Shown: positions 36,961 to 49,333 of the stretch, one piece after another
How positions within the stretch are numbered: the first letter of the stretch is position 1
How the letters are laid out: each line of letters starts with the position of its first letter
Made by a program: the position numbers and the translations under genes
NCBI GenBank assembly: GCA_023634235.1
Contig: JAMKCF010000015.1
Span: forward strand, 1,837,698-1,901,697
Direction: 5' to 3'
DNA length: 64,000 nt
Origin: Pisaster brevispinus
Lineage: Eukaryota > Echinodermata > Asteroidea > Forcipulatida > Asteriidae
Notes under the pieces: generated by a model
Told to the model about the DNA's origin: nothing
Databases searched by the model: none
Seen by the model: the letters and a program-made list of their open reading frames with translations, nothing else

Positions 36961-37498
36961 CTGTCATCCAACAAAAAAGAATAATAAAGAAACTTAGCGT
37001 CAATAACTAATGGCGTGTAAATATCGGTCCTAGCTGGAATTTCATCACTGAGAGGGCAAGGACATTTTCATTTTGCAAAGGGCACTTCCATTGGAAAATA
37101 TTAAATTCTGTTATGGGACACTTTTAAAGAGGCGCCAAGGTCAAGACCAGACGAAACAGAGGCCACGGCCTCCATGGCCTCCATACATCCATGCCTGAGA
37201 CATTTTTTCTTCCATCACTTGACTATCAATTGCAAGAACCTAATGGCAGCAAAGAATTGTTTAAAGAATTAAGTTCATAGTTAAATACTTTTTAAGGCTT
37301 TGCATGGTGAGGTATCAATATATATTCGGTTTGCGGTATTCACCATGTGTATAATCTACTAGCTATGTAGATTAGTTCTTGTAGCAAGACCTATAAGTTC
37401 TACAAGAACTAATCTACATAGCTAGTAGTTCCTGCAAAACTATGACACACTGAAGCTAACAACTTTTTAATGACCTTCCTAATTAAAAAAAAACTTAC
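36961..37498 (-). other. Intron within the Ig domain
   Basis: 538 bp, GTAAGT donor to GATGACAG acceptor, phase 2. Contains the 29-bp-arm inverted repeat at 37356-37428. Confidence 0.8.
37356..37428. repeat. Perfect inverted repeat, 29-bp arms
   Basis: Arms 37356-37384 and 37400-37428 are exact reverse complements (outer end CTACTAGCTATG, inner end TTCTTGTAG) around a 15-base spacer. The match stops sharply at both ends. It lies in the intron that splits the Ig domain and would form a 29-bp RNA hairpin in the pre-mRNA. Confidence 0.95.
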
Positions 37499-37673
37499 CC
37501 TTTTCCACTTTTATAGTTGAGACCCTTGATTAAGCCTTTGGAAAGAATGACGTCATCTTTAGTCATGCTTAGTCTTGGGGTGGGGTACCCCGACGCTTTA
37601 CACGATAACGTTACCCGACCTCCTTCCACCAGCTTCTTGTCCTTCAGCTCTTTGGCAAAGCTTGGGGCAGTAC
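37499..37673 (-). CDS. Ig-domain exon A (alternative N-terminal isoform)
   Basis: Acceptor GATACAG, then 2 + 57 codons + 2, donor GTAAGT. It encodes PSFAKELKDKKLVEGGRVTL followed by SCKASG, a clear I-set immunoglobulin first half with the B-strand Cys. The position where the core Ig Trp is expected (about 12 residues after the Cys) is Met (PRLSM). The exon needs one base from an upstream exon (phase 1). It ends GG, completed by G from Ig exon B. Neuregulin Ig domains are also split in two exons near a Lys/Gly-rich turn (from memory); here the break follows YKSGKG. Confidence 0.8.
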
Positions 37674-40600
37674 CTGTATCGGTTAATTAGAATAGAGGAC
37701 TTATAGGTAAGTTTATTGTTTTTAAAAGTACACTCGGTCCAAAGAACAACTTCCTGAACCAGCCTGGAAGAAAGTATAATTCGGGTTATGAAAACAAAAC
37801 AATGACAACAAAAGCTATCACTATCAAAATAGAAACCAGAACTTCCTAAGATATCTTTCCAAAAAGAAACCCAGACGAATGCCCTCATTTTCTATAACCC
37901 TACTTGCATTATTTTGTGCTGACATACATCTCGTGTGTGTGTTTTATCTTCTGGTGAGTGCTGACCCCATTTCAAAGCTCAACCCCGAAAGGTCACTTCT
38001 GACAACAAGTGAGGAAATGTCTAAACTATAACGGCTTCCGTAGTGGCTAAGGCTACTGCATGCATAAACACGTAACATTATCGGCGAAACCAGCAGCCAC
38101 ATCCATAGCCAGGTATATCTGGTCACGGCCAATGTCATTTTGAACAACAAGCAGCTGGTACGGTCAATGACAAACGCCACCTTGTGTTTGTTCAGCCCAC
38201 TCGTTACATCAGTTTCAACTCTGGCAAATTGCTGTAGCCCCCTCTTGTGACGAACCGTCTCGCTCGAGACGGCGGCGCCACAACCGTGTGTCTGTAACTT
38301 TGCAATGATGGACAACATAAATCCTACACCATGCCTTTCATTCAACGATCCTTAGAATCAATACGCTATCTAAACCGCAGATGATTTACAGAGTCACATC
38401 CATGCATTATTTGCACCTCAAAATCACTATTCTATTTTAACCCCATAATCCAATTCCAAATGACAACATAAGACCGAAAAAATGTGATGAATTTATCACC
38501 GAGACGCCGCTTAAACCCACCTGGTTTATCACAAACACAGTTTAATCCTGGGGTGATAAACGGAGGTGTTACCTCGGTAAGATTTGATATTTTTCTCTGG
38601 GGGGTTCTTCTATTTTCAACAGCTCCCTGACCGTCACATTCTTTTCCCGCAAAAAAAAAAAAAAGCCTCTTGCAAATAATTCTACTTGTCAACGCTGCTT
38701 AGCACATGGGCTGGACCCACTGGGGACATCAAGCCATGTTTCCCTGTGTGAACTACGTGGACATGTTAATAAATCACAACATTTTGGTGGAATGCTTTCC
38801 AACCCATATTAGGAATTGAACAAAATAGTTTTAAGAACTTCCCCTGAACTGTTTTTGTTTGGGAAGAAGCTTTATTTTGTATTATAGCAAATACAGAAAC
38901 GCAGGATTCATTTGAAGCGAATGCCTCTTAATAAATGTAAATGTTGCCATGTGATAATGTAGTCATGTCTGTTCAATAAGCGCTATGTTCGTTTGTAACT
39001 TGCAGCTACAAAAATATCTTTGGAGATAAGAGATTGAAGATTGTTATTGCTATAATTCCAACGTAAATTAACCTTTTCCTCTAGTTTTGCTCTTTTCCTT
39101 CCTTCGGTGACTGTCGAGAGATGTTAGCGATGATATCGATTAAATGAAACCATCGATGATTTTACCTTCCCCCCCCCCAGTAACTCGATATAACTGAGAT
39201 GACGGAGACGACACGTGTAGACATTTTCCTGTGACATGTGCGATAAATTATTGATACGTCATTGTTATGTTTGCACTGCTTTCGTGACCCGTCTGACAAC
39301 CATTACCGTTTTGGAGCGGTCGCTAGGGGGCACGTCCAAAGGGTTCCTACCTAATTTTGACGGAACGAAAAGTCCCTAAAATGGAATTTGCAGATTCACA
39401 TTTGCATTGGATGGAGGTGGAAGTAATAGAAATGTAACAGCTGTAGAAATCCGTTTCCACATAACAGGATGACAGGAACGGCGTAGCCCATAGCGTCAAA
39501 TCATGCCGCACTATTACCCAAAGAGGGCAGGCTAAACTGTGACGGAAGGGGGGACATCTCAACATTGTAGTACTTGTATGAGCAGTGAAGCGATCACCCA
39601 TATAACTATCAACCTCTAACTCGTCACACTGTTTAAATAATTTGAAAATTATTTTCGCATATTGGTCATCGAATTGTGTGTAATTTAAAAAAAAAAACAT
39701 TCCCTCAAATCCACAGCACCATAATCCCCCAAACAACAGCTTCAACAGGTATTTCTAAAAGTTAACAATGAAAATATTTCATTATTTCATTCTGAATTGT
39801 TGAAGCGGATTTGACCTCTGACCTTTAGCAGTATAGGACCCTGACCGACTGCAGGAAACCGCGACCCGACGAACCTGACCCATAAAGCCTTTAAAATGAT
39901 TGATGTCTTCATCAGGTTCCTTCATCAGTAGAGAAACTGATTTAATGACAAAAACGGGATATGTCTGCTCGAAGAGCTACTGTCAACTGAACTGATCCAA
40001 CAAGGGAAACTGTTCCCGATTGAAGCTTGGTCCCCAAACGGGAACTCTTTGGTGTCAACAACCCAGCTCAAGTCTGTAATGCTCAATCTTTCCTCCATGT
40101 TGTTCTGACCTTAACTATCCCAACTGGGTGGGAACCTCTCCCAATGGGGATAAATAAGGTCCCAAACTAGGACACACTTGAATGAAAGGGAATGTGTCTC
40201 CTCTCCACCAAAACTCACCAGAATGATGTCACTAAAAACCAACCCGATGCGGATATAAATCTCCCCAGATTTAAAACTCATCAACCGATGCGGATATCCC
40301 AGATATTAACAGGAAGATTGAAGATATTAACAGGTACATACAGGTACATGCATGTAACAGGTATTTTCATTGGTGTGAAAACGGTCTTAGATAACAATAC
40401 GACCAATACGGTTGCCCAATTCATTACCAACAGTCTACAATTAGCTGAGCTTCAGGCAAAGAACTACCATTGAACCAACATAACCCTGTTAACCTCACAC
40501 TCGAGGTCCCCTTCCTCCTCCCGCCCAGTCGACCCCCCATTAGGTGTTAACGCGTTAAAGTGACATGGATTAAGTAGCATCAAATCACATTGAAGTAGCA

Positions 40601-40790
40601 TATGGTCATTAAATCAAGACCACACACTCTGGGACTCCGTGGTGATCCTTCCTCTTTGGTGATAATGGGACATGGGGATTGAGGTGGTAATCCGTGGACA
40701 ATGTGGTACGGCCGCAACTATTCTAAAACATTACCATTTGGTAGTTATTATTTAAGCGAAAATCTACTGGAAAATAGCGGTATACTAATG
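37674..40790. other. Region upstream of Ig exon A
   Basis: Should contain intron and possibly an earlier exon of the Ig isoform. A short minus frame starting at 38138 looks like a signal peptide but has a weak donor and overlaps AGCC/GGCT-rich repeat sequence. Nothing secure. Confidence 0.6.
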
Positions 40791-40985
40791 AAGGGAGGCG
40801 CGGAAAGGGCAAGTGCAAGGAAGGGGGTACGGAAGTGTAAGAAAGGGGTGTGCGGAAGGGGTGTGAGGAAGGGGCGTACGTCAGTGTAAGGAAGAGGTGT
40901 ACGGAAGGGGTGTGAGAAAGGGGTACGGGGTGTACGGAAGGGGTGTGAGAAAGGGTGTACAGAAGAGGTGTAAAGGAAGGGGGGT
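40791..40985. repeat. G-rich minisatellite
   Basis: Irregular copies of GGTGTACGGAAGGG and GTGTGAGAAAGG, strongly purine-rich on the plus strand. Able to form G-quadruplexes in principle. Confidence 0.85.
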
Positions 40986-43900
40986 TTACTTCGTTAAAAC
41001 TCATAACATGCTTACATTTCAGCGGGTGAAAATCTTCGCGTTCGTGATACCCCTACCCTAACAAACTCATAAAAACAATTTCATGGGCTACAAAGCTCGA
41101 TTTAAGCGAAGTTGGGGAGAGATTCCATCTTGAAAAAACTCTCCAGTTTCACAAGAATTTCATCCGAAAGTATACATGAACGAGCTTAAACTCCAACCAC
41201 TTGCCGACACCAAAACCAAAACACAAAGCATGTTTTGGAGGAACTGTTTATAATGGGACTGGGAACAAAAACAACAGAAACCTCAATAATTTGGAGTATT
41301 TTTCATGCCAAGAATGTTGGTCAAAACGTCGCAGACGAGACCTCCAAGAGTCCTTCCCCAGGTTTTCTGGGGACGGAAAGGAATGCTGGAGCGTGCTGCA
41401 ACGTGCTGCAAAGGACCCACGTCCCGCCAATTCTGCAACAATAAACGTCTCGGTTTACCGATGAAAGTGAAATCTACTTAGTTGAGTAAACCACAAAGTG
41501 GCGCTCGGAGTCCAGTGTGTGGTTAGTTTAAGGTTTGATAAGAAGCGAACCATTCATCTATTACACTTTGCGATTGTGTGAATCCTTTATTTCTGTTTAT
41601 GTAGTGCGCATTTAGCCGGCAAATAAATTAATGCTTTCGTTTCTTTTGAGAAGTGCCGCTGCTTCATGGTGGTTTTTTTTATACCTCATGCAAGTTTTCT
41701 TGGCAAGAGATCTGCTGCGGGTGTGGGGGTGGGGGGGGGGGGGGGCCGTGAACAAAGAACAGGTGAATGTTGCAAGGTATGCGTTTTGGGAAAACAGGGG
41801 TTCTGTCTTTGTGTTTTTAAGTGTGGACCTGCGATTAAAAGAGGTCCAGACGGTGTATTGACTTGAAATACTATGTGGACTTACCAACGTCCACAGAGTG
41901 TTTTTTTTTACAGAACTGGAGAATAGGATTTTCCTTACAGTGTACAGAATTTAAAAATCTACACAGATTGTATGCAACACAGAGCTGTATGTAATGGTGA
42001 GTGTATTGAGTTTTGCGTGGTTACGAAGACTTTTTTTTCATTTAGGATTAATTGATAATTTTACGAGCTCATCTCGTTTTTCCACCTTCAATCTTCAAGA
42101 TTGTTAACAGAAATACATTGCAAACGAGACCTTATCGTTTATGTTATTTAATTTATCTGTTTCGTTCTTTGTGGGGGCAGGGGGGAACTGTTATCTTTTA
42201 ATCACATCGATTTGTAATTGAAATGAAAAAAAAAAAAGTAACCTTTACAAATTTATCAACACCGTGGTTGAGTACCAGCGGTGACAGCTCCAGTCCCGGA
42301 GTGATTTCCGCCATCATTCCCACATCCACCATTACTAATTCCACCAGAGAGAAGAAATCACCATCAAGAAGGGGAAAAAAAGGAATCCTAAACCACAACC
42401 GGAAGTCCATATTTCCTCTTATGTGGTTACCACAAACCTCTTGATGCAAGTACAGTCAGATGCTTGGGTAGTGCACATGATTGTATACATATGCTTGTGG
42501 CGTTCATGTTACTGTGGTGGGGTTGTGATTGTTTTGGGTACATATTGATGCTATGAATCAGTCGATCCTTTAAGCTAAGCTTACACAATGTTGATTGATT
42601 TGTAGAATGTCAAAGGATGGACCTGGGAATAGTCTCACAGTCACATTTATCTGTCATGTTGGGTGAAAACAAAAGCCGTCTTTCGGGGATGGGTTTGGAC
42701 GGATGTGAAAATTCCTGAAAAATGGCTGGTGGGTCCGGGTCCTCTTTATTCTTGACCCGGAACCTTCCATTGTTACAATTCAGGAGGTTCAGACTCTGTG
42801 CATCACCAGAAACACAGGGACACAGTGTGGACTGTTTCTTTCTTGACCCAGATGTTACGATTCAGGGCAAGTTTGGGACACAATGTGGACAATGTGGAGG
42901 TTTTGAGAAAAATCCTGAAACCATGAAAAAATCAGTGAGAAATCACTTGCCCGCTTTCGGCATTAACTTTACCATGACATTATTTTCAAGACGTTTTCTC
43001 AGCCGTTGATGCGATCGGTACATTTGAGGACAGCATCTTAACCGATGATGTTGTATAGCTCCATGGTTTGAGCATGAAGTAAATAAATGCGTTGTTTTTT
43101 TCTTTTGAGAGAAAGGATCGTCTTCACGATCACGAGAGGGCGACAGATAGCTCACTCTGAAAGCGCCAATGTGTGCAGCAGAACATATCGAGTTAAAGAC
43201 GTCGAGTTGAGTCGCCTCTGTTACGAGATTAACTCATGACCTAACTGGGAAGGCACTGCCCTTAAGGAAGGGGAAGATGGAAAGGGGAAGGGACTGGTCG
43301 CCACTTTCTGCTAGGTCACCCTTGTGGAGGTCTGTAGATTGCAAAGGGCAAGGTTTTCTACAAGACACCAGCTTCATTAGAGGGGTACCAGTGAACAAGC
43401 TTTCACCAGACATATAAAAAGCTAGTCGTTCAATCCGTTATTACCCACCGTGTATCAGGGCAATGGGTTTTTCTGTTGTACCATTTGTTTTTGGCAACAC
43501 CACCATTTAAGTCTTAATTGGACATAAATACAGATTGCAATCACGTGGGCAACACGTAAGCAAGCAAGTAATCCACAGACCTCCAGGAAGTCCTCTTCCT
43601 TTCAGGCCATTATTGCATTCTCACGAGATTCCGTTCTTCATTTACGTTCATTACGTTCTCACACTAATTCACAACTCTAGCACTTTCCCTTACATTTTAC
43701 ACACCCCCTCCCCCGATGTATATTGACGGTAGAAATTAAGTGGGAAAAGCAACTTTTCAGGAACCATTCACAGCGATCGCGTTGACAGGGGAAATTAACT
43801 TGGTAAAATATTGAAGGCATATAACACAAACCATGGACAACTTGTAAAAATAGCAGATTTTTGCAGTCTTATGTCAACACTGAACATACAACAAAACTGG

Positions 43901-45840
43901 TTGTTTTCGGTGAACCTCAGATTTGCGTCGGGGCATTTTGAGACAAAATGGAAGGCAGCTGTGATAGTGACTTTACAACTATTCCCAAATCGCTTAATGG
44001 GCAACATTAAGAACAAACTGGCTGTTTTCCCGGTGACAAAATTACTAGAAGTAGGTGGCAGTGGAAGATATATGTAAGCTTAGTGGCTTGTGAGTGCCAA
44101 ATGGTCTTATCAGGGGATGTATGTGGGAGACACTTGCCTCATTCTTTCTGGATTTTAATTTTCTGAGAGACCTTGTGATGTTGACGTCAATCAAAAATTA
44201 ATAGGGGCCTATTGGTAAACTAAAGGTAACGATTTAACAAAACAAGGAAGTTATAATGTGTTATTAAATTAAAAAGTAATTATGAAGATGAAAAAACCCC
44301 AGTGTACACCACGTAAACCAGTCACATGCGAACATAAGTGTCATATTGTTTATGTTAATTCGTGGCTATTTGAATATTCAAATCAAGAGAAAATTTAAAT
44401 TCATGCTTTGAAAATCGTCATATACAAAACTGCATGAGATAAATTTGCATAATTTCAATATTCATGCTATTTATAAATCATCGTAAAAAATACATCAGAA
44501 GATCTAAGTATAGCAACTTTGTTCTCGTGTTTCGCATGCAATGTATCTTCACATCAAGGCAAACTCCTTTCCAAAAGAAAAATTATCACAATTTGAATAT
44601 TCATGAGGGAGAAACGCTGTTTTTAGAACAGAATGATTTGAATATTCAGACCTAAAGACCTAGATATTTCTAAAACAACTTTCCGTTTCCCTGTAAGGCC
44701 TCCCCGCTAATTTCCTCCTGAGTAGAGTCTTGGTTGAAAACACGTGCAGTTATAGGATGTTGTTACCGTCTCTGTTCGAGAAGCAGTGAACGGTGGGAGG
44801 AAGTGTAGGTTTTGCAGTATCATGAGCATTAGAGGCCAGGGTGAGGAAAATGGGTGTGGGCTTATCGACTCATATTGTGGGCCCCTGCCAAGGGGAGGGT
44901 CATTGCTAATTGAAACACCTGTTCTTTCAGGCTATAGGGAGTAATTGCGAAGGGAAATATTTGTCCTCGGTTTTTAAAATGATGAACTAATTCAACAACG
45001 AATTTTGATCCAAAGTTCTTTCGCATTTGAGAAAGAATAACTACGCAAAGCTTTCCAATCGTGACATCGGGCACTATTTTTGTGGTTCATTCATCACATT
45101 TGCCTCCATGTCAACAAGAGTCGCACAGGAGAAAATATTTTTTCCGTAACCATTTTGTCCACCTCTTTACAACATAGCTGCTCAAAACAGAACTCAATAA
45201 ATCAAACTTTTAGAAAGAGAAGTCCGTGACAAAACAAAGTGAGAGCTATGCGGAGGTGTGTTTACATCCACAGTGGTTATGATTCATGATCGATCGTTTC
45301 AGTTTATTATTAGATCCTTCTGGCGTAATATGAAAACTTCTCCGTTTCGAAAAATACTTCACCGAACAACACTTCCGGGGGGACCCCCTTCAAAAATACT
45401 CATCAACTAAAAACCAAAGCCCAGAAGACAGAAGAAATGTCGTGAGATTCAAGCTTCAAAAGGAGAGGGGTTTTTTTCCAAAAGAGAATTGGTATAGCAC
45501 CTGTGTTTGCTTTTATCGGTTTACACGGATCCACTGCACTGTAAAAGGAAATTAACACACCTATGAATTTTATACTGAACTACAGCTGCCAAAATGACGC
45601 CAATTCCTACTGGATTTTTAGGAAAATATGAATGTCACCACTTTGTTGAAAAGGGTTTCATTTTAGCCGCTTAAGAAGAGTGGAGATTTCTGTACTTTTA
45701 GCATAAATTGTACTATCTGGCGCTGAATGTATATTTCAATAAAAATAAAAATGAAAAATAGTATTAGCTGTTGCAAACTGCTTACCAACCAAAAGGACCT
45801 ATGGTATAAATGCAAAAAAATAAAATAAAAATAGTGGCCT
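40986..45840. other. No gene seen
   Basis: Contains a long G-run at 41725-41745 and GAGAGGGCGAC near 43133. Short frames in both directions lack domains and splice borders. Confidence 0.6.
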
Positions 45841-45880
45841 GACGTTTCGACCCTAGCAGAGTCTTTCTCGAAGGCTAATA
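45841..45880 (-). ncRNA. Hammerhead-like motif 1 (degenerate)
   Basis: Minus strand reads GCCUUCGAGAAA, then GACUC-UGCUA-GGGUC, then GAAACGUC, then AGGC. GCCU/AGGC can form stem I, GACUC/GGGUC stem II, and GAAACGUC matches the 3' core plus palindromic ACGU stem III of small dimer-type hammerheads. The CUGANGA box is not canonical (UCGAGAA), so it is probably a relic or a variant. Confidence 0.4.
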
Positions 45881-47988
45881 ATGACAAGACTACAAACATA
45901 AACACGTACATGATGTAGCTCAGAAAATAACCCCATGATGTGCCTCCAAATAAAAACATCACAAATTGTGAGGAGGATTGCCAAGAATTTTTAAAAATCT
46001 ATAATTGTCCTAATGAGTTGACAAGTATTGTTTATAACACACTTACACATAAGTAAGATCTTGACGATCTCCAAGATAAATTCTTACGGTCTGGCGTCTG
46101 CTTGCATACCACCATAAAAATCAGACGGTAAAAAGTGTGAATAACTCTGAAATACGATTAGATGGATCTGTGCTAACGTCTCCCATCACATCAGTTTCTT
46201 ACAGCATAATGGGTTATCACTGACAGTTTCCATGGTAACGCATCAGCTTACGATCTCCCAAGAATCTGTTTAGAGTGTTCGGTTTTCAATTATTTTCCTG
46301 TAAACAATTCCTCCAGCGCTCCCCCTTCCTCCTCCACCTCCAAGGAGGAAGAGCACTCTCAATTACAAGGACGATGAGTTCAGTAACCATAGCAACACTC
46401 ATAATTCATTTCAGGGGATCCTGAATATTTGCTGATCATAAACGTGCTTAATAGCCGTATAGCAGGGGGCGCGTTTGTTTAGCGAGACAAAGGGCCAGAT
46501 GGGAGATGCATGAATGAGATCTAATTAATCAAATTATCTAAAGTCACAAGAGGCCAGCCATGCCGTTGGTTTAACCCAAGAGTAAACCCGTAATGAATAA
46601 TGTGAATTTCGAGTATAGTGATCTCTTTGTCATAAATTTTATCAAGGTATAATTGTAATTTCTGAACATGTAATGATACCAATCATGCTAGGCATTACTG
46701 GAAATTTATCAAACAATTGAAAATAAACACAAGCAAAATCAACAAGTATAACCATTTTTCTTACTTACAACGGATCTACAGGAAAATAAAATGGAATTGT
46801 GTTTCGGAAAAAAATGCAGGTTTGCACAGACTGGGGGGTGCTACGTCTGGATTTAGATGACAACAGACGAGTTTAAAAAAATCCACTCAACTTTGTGCTT
46901 CGTCGAGTAAACATAATAAACGTAGACAACTTGGGGCATTGTATTTGAGCGACTCGAGGAATCTTCATCATAAATACCTTGTGCTTTCAACAAAGAGCAC
47001 TGCACTTTGATCTACTGGAGTGAAAGGCATTCTCGCTCGAACTCAATCCCCCTGGAACGTGAGACCCTGCCACGTAGAAAGTGCATTTACAGGCTCCTGG
47101 CCTAGACTTGATTTCAAGTCTCAGATCACAGTTAGTTATTCCAGAACACTATTGTCTAACACGCAGACAGCCACATTCGCCAGGCTTGAGGCCAAGTCTA
47201 GACTTCTCCAGCTATTCTTTCAGGTGGGAGCGGAATTTTGTCCAAGTGTTCCAAACGATATGAAACTCCGAAACTATTTTAATGAGTTGGGTGTAGATCA
47301 TTTAAGTCTATTTTCGACATTCCTATGGCGTTGTTTTAGTCTATTTTCGACATTCATAGGCGTTGTTTTTGTGTCTATTTACAGTGTTTGTAAGGTAACA
47401 ATACGTCTCATGGTATGTTACCGGCTGAAAAATTGTCATTTAATCACGTAAGATAGGCCTAGGTTAAAACACCTAGATGGTCCATCAACTTTAAAAAAAA
47501 AAGAACGCATGCATTGTTATAATAACAATGTAGTGTCATTGCCCTATGGGTGATAAACACAATTCCGGTTACTCAATTATAAACCGTCTGCATCGGAAAT
47601 TCATTCATCTTTTGCCTTCGAGCCATCGACAGGAAATAGAAACTAATTAGGAAGATGTTCATGACTTCTTAATAGCCCATCTAACTGACCACCTCATAGC
47701 TCGGATAACCCTGAAACTGACCACATCATAACAAAGACCACACCCGTAACAAAAACTAATTATTTTATTTAAATCAAATTCTTCACAGTTATTCAATGGA
47801 ACATCCGATTGGGGGGGGGGGGGGGTGACACAACAAAGACCGGACAACTGCACAACTTCACCGATAGACATATGTAGTCATGGGAGGAATGGAATAGTTC
47901 TCAATTCAGAATAGCAATGATTTTCTGTTGAATTCTTTGGTTACTTTATTTGTTACGTTTTTGCTTCACAGAAGGAAAATGTATGGCA
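45881..47988. other. No gene seen
   Basis: Contains a 33-bp tandem duplication at 47305-47370 and a G15 run at 47811-47825. The 143-codon plus frame at 47020-47451 spans the duplication and has no domain. Confidence 0.6.
47305..47370. repeat. Tandem duplication, 33 bp x 2
   Basis: Two near-identical copies starting AGTCTATTTTCGACATTC and ending GGCGTTGTTTT, directly adjacent. Confidence 0.9.
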
Positions 47989-48133
47989 ATAGACTGTGCA
48001 AGTCTCGCGCGTATTTGAACATTGGGATCCGTTAAAGCGCGTGAGTTTGTTTCTTTAACGCGTTAAAAGAATGTACGTGGGACCACAGTGGTCCCAAAAA
48101 TGTTCGAATACGCGCGAGACTTGCACGGTCTAT
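47989..48133. repeat. MITE-like element with about 35-bp terminal inverted repeats
   Basis: Left arm from ATAGACTGTGCAAGTCTCGC and right arm ending GCGAGACTTGCACGGTCTAT are reverse complements except two mismatches. The 145-bp unit has no coding capacity. Inside are palindromes TTTAACGCGTTAAA and GGGACCACAGTGGTCCC. A TA duplication at the ends is possible but cannot be told from the arms. Confidence 0.8.
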
Positions 48134-48565
48134 AAAGGAAACACAAAGAGGGGAAACCATTCTTGAAGCTTTGTCCCATCCCACCTTGATCCCAAGCCCG
48201 TCTAAAACTCTCAAACCCCCCATCCAACTAAACAGAAGACATCAGACAGAGTTGGGAAGATTCTTGACTACTCTCCGCAGTGTCTATCAAAATTGTCTGT
48301 ACACCTTGGAGAATCCAACCGGATCTCTCACCAGAAACGGACCGTATAACTTTGCTGACAAATGATTCAACGACTGACCGCTATCATCGCTCTACAGCCC
48401 TAAAGCAAACTGTTGGTTGAGTGGCCGTCAGTTCCGTCCCAGACTAACCTATCCCAGAATGGGGATCAACGTTAAGGAGGACTGGGAATACCACATCATC
48501 TTTAACAAGGAAATGATCCCATAGACTGGGATGATAACGTCTGACACTCATCTTCAGTGGGAGAC

Positions 48566-48592
48566 TTTGGAACGCTAGGTGGCAGCAGACTT
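48566..48592 (+). repeat. Shared 27-bp phrase with CTCF-like core, copy 2
   Basis: TTTGGAACGCTAGGTGGCAG then CAGACTT, differing from 8158-8184 at one position. Its length and the 40-kb separation indicate a repeat family rather than chance. Confidence 0.5.
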
Positions 48593-48925
48593 ATCATGTA
48601 AATTTTTGTTTTGTTTACGTAGTTCTGAGCATGGAGAAGTTTATTGATCGATGTGCTGAGCAGGCGCCTGCCTGACCGAATGTTGCCAGATGTACCTTTG
48701 ACCTCGCATTCATTTCACACGGAGATTCGAAGTCAAATCACACGTACATGTACACATAAAAACAACACTACATGATGTACACAACATTACGCACACGATT
48801 CACAATGACTATTGAAAGTGCAAGCTGACACATTGCATCACCTCGGACCAATCATAACACAGATATGGAAAGCTTAGGTCGCACCACGTTTATCCGATGA
48901 AATCATTGGGCCTGTAAGACCAGTG

Positions 48926-48955
48926 CCTGTCTTTATCCTTACGGATAAAGACAGG
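48926..48955. repeat. Perfect 13-bp hairpin
   Basis: CCTGTCTTTATCC and GGATAAAGACAGG around TTAC. Confidence 0.9.
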
Positions 48956-49000
48956 GGACCAGTCTAGCCTCAAAGGGGTCGTTGCGATATACGCATACAA

Positions 49001-49015
49001 CCAGAAGAGGGCGCT
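49001..49015 (+). promoter_or_regulatory. CTCF-like motif
   Basis: CCAGAAGAGGGCGCT fits CCASYAGRKGGCRS at 13 of 14 positions. Lies between two hairpin elements. Confidence 0.35.
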
Positions 49016-49165
49016 GTTTCGACGGGGAGGGATAATTTATTATCAAGACCCCTTGCAATTGAAGGAAAAACTCCAATTTGAAAATACGCCACTGCAATGA
49101 AAAGTACTTCATAAAACATAAATGTACCAAAAAATTTCGCTCGGCCCCAGCGGCCTATCCAGGAC

Positions 49166-49333
49166 CGCTGGGATGGGCTAATCAGCTTGCATAGATTCTT
49201 GTTCAGGAAGTACGTCATGCGTGCAGTGCTTGCAGTGTGAGTGTGGTGCATGATGGGACTGAGCATTAACCAATGAGCGTGCTTGATACGTTTGCCCATC
49301 CCAGCGCCTTTGGTTTTAAGGCAAGGCGCTGGG
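49166..49333. repeat. Nested inverted repeats
   Basis: CGCTGGGATGGGC (49166-49178) pairs with GCCCATCCCAGCG (49294-49306), bounding 141 bp. CCCAGCGCCTT (49300-49310) also pairs with AAGGCGCTGGG (49323-49333). The same arm can therefore form two alternative hairpins; likely mobile-element ends. Confidence 0.7.

Noticed and set aside
37944..38345. 133-codon minus-strand frame treated as a complete gene
   Set aside because: Overlaps AGCC/GGCT-rich repeat sequence. Only its inner signal-peptide-like part is kept as a weak candidate exon.
39347..39745. 132-codon minus-strand frame with hydrophobic start
   Set aside because: No compatible splice border toward the Ig exons and no recognisable domain.
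47020..47451. 143-codon plus-strand open frame
   Set aside because: Its end is built from a 33-bp tandem duplication and no family is recognisable.
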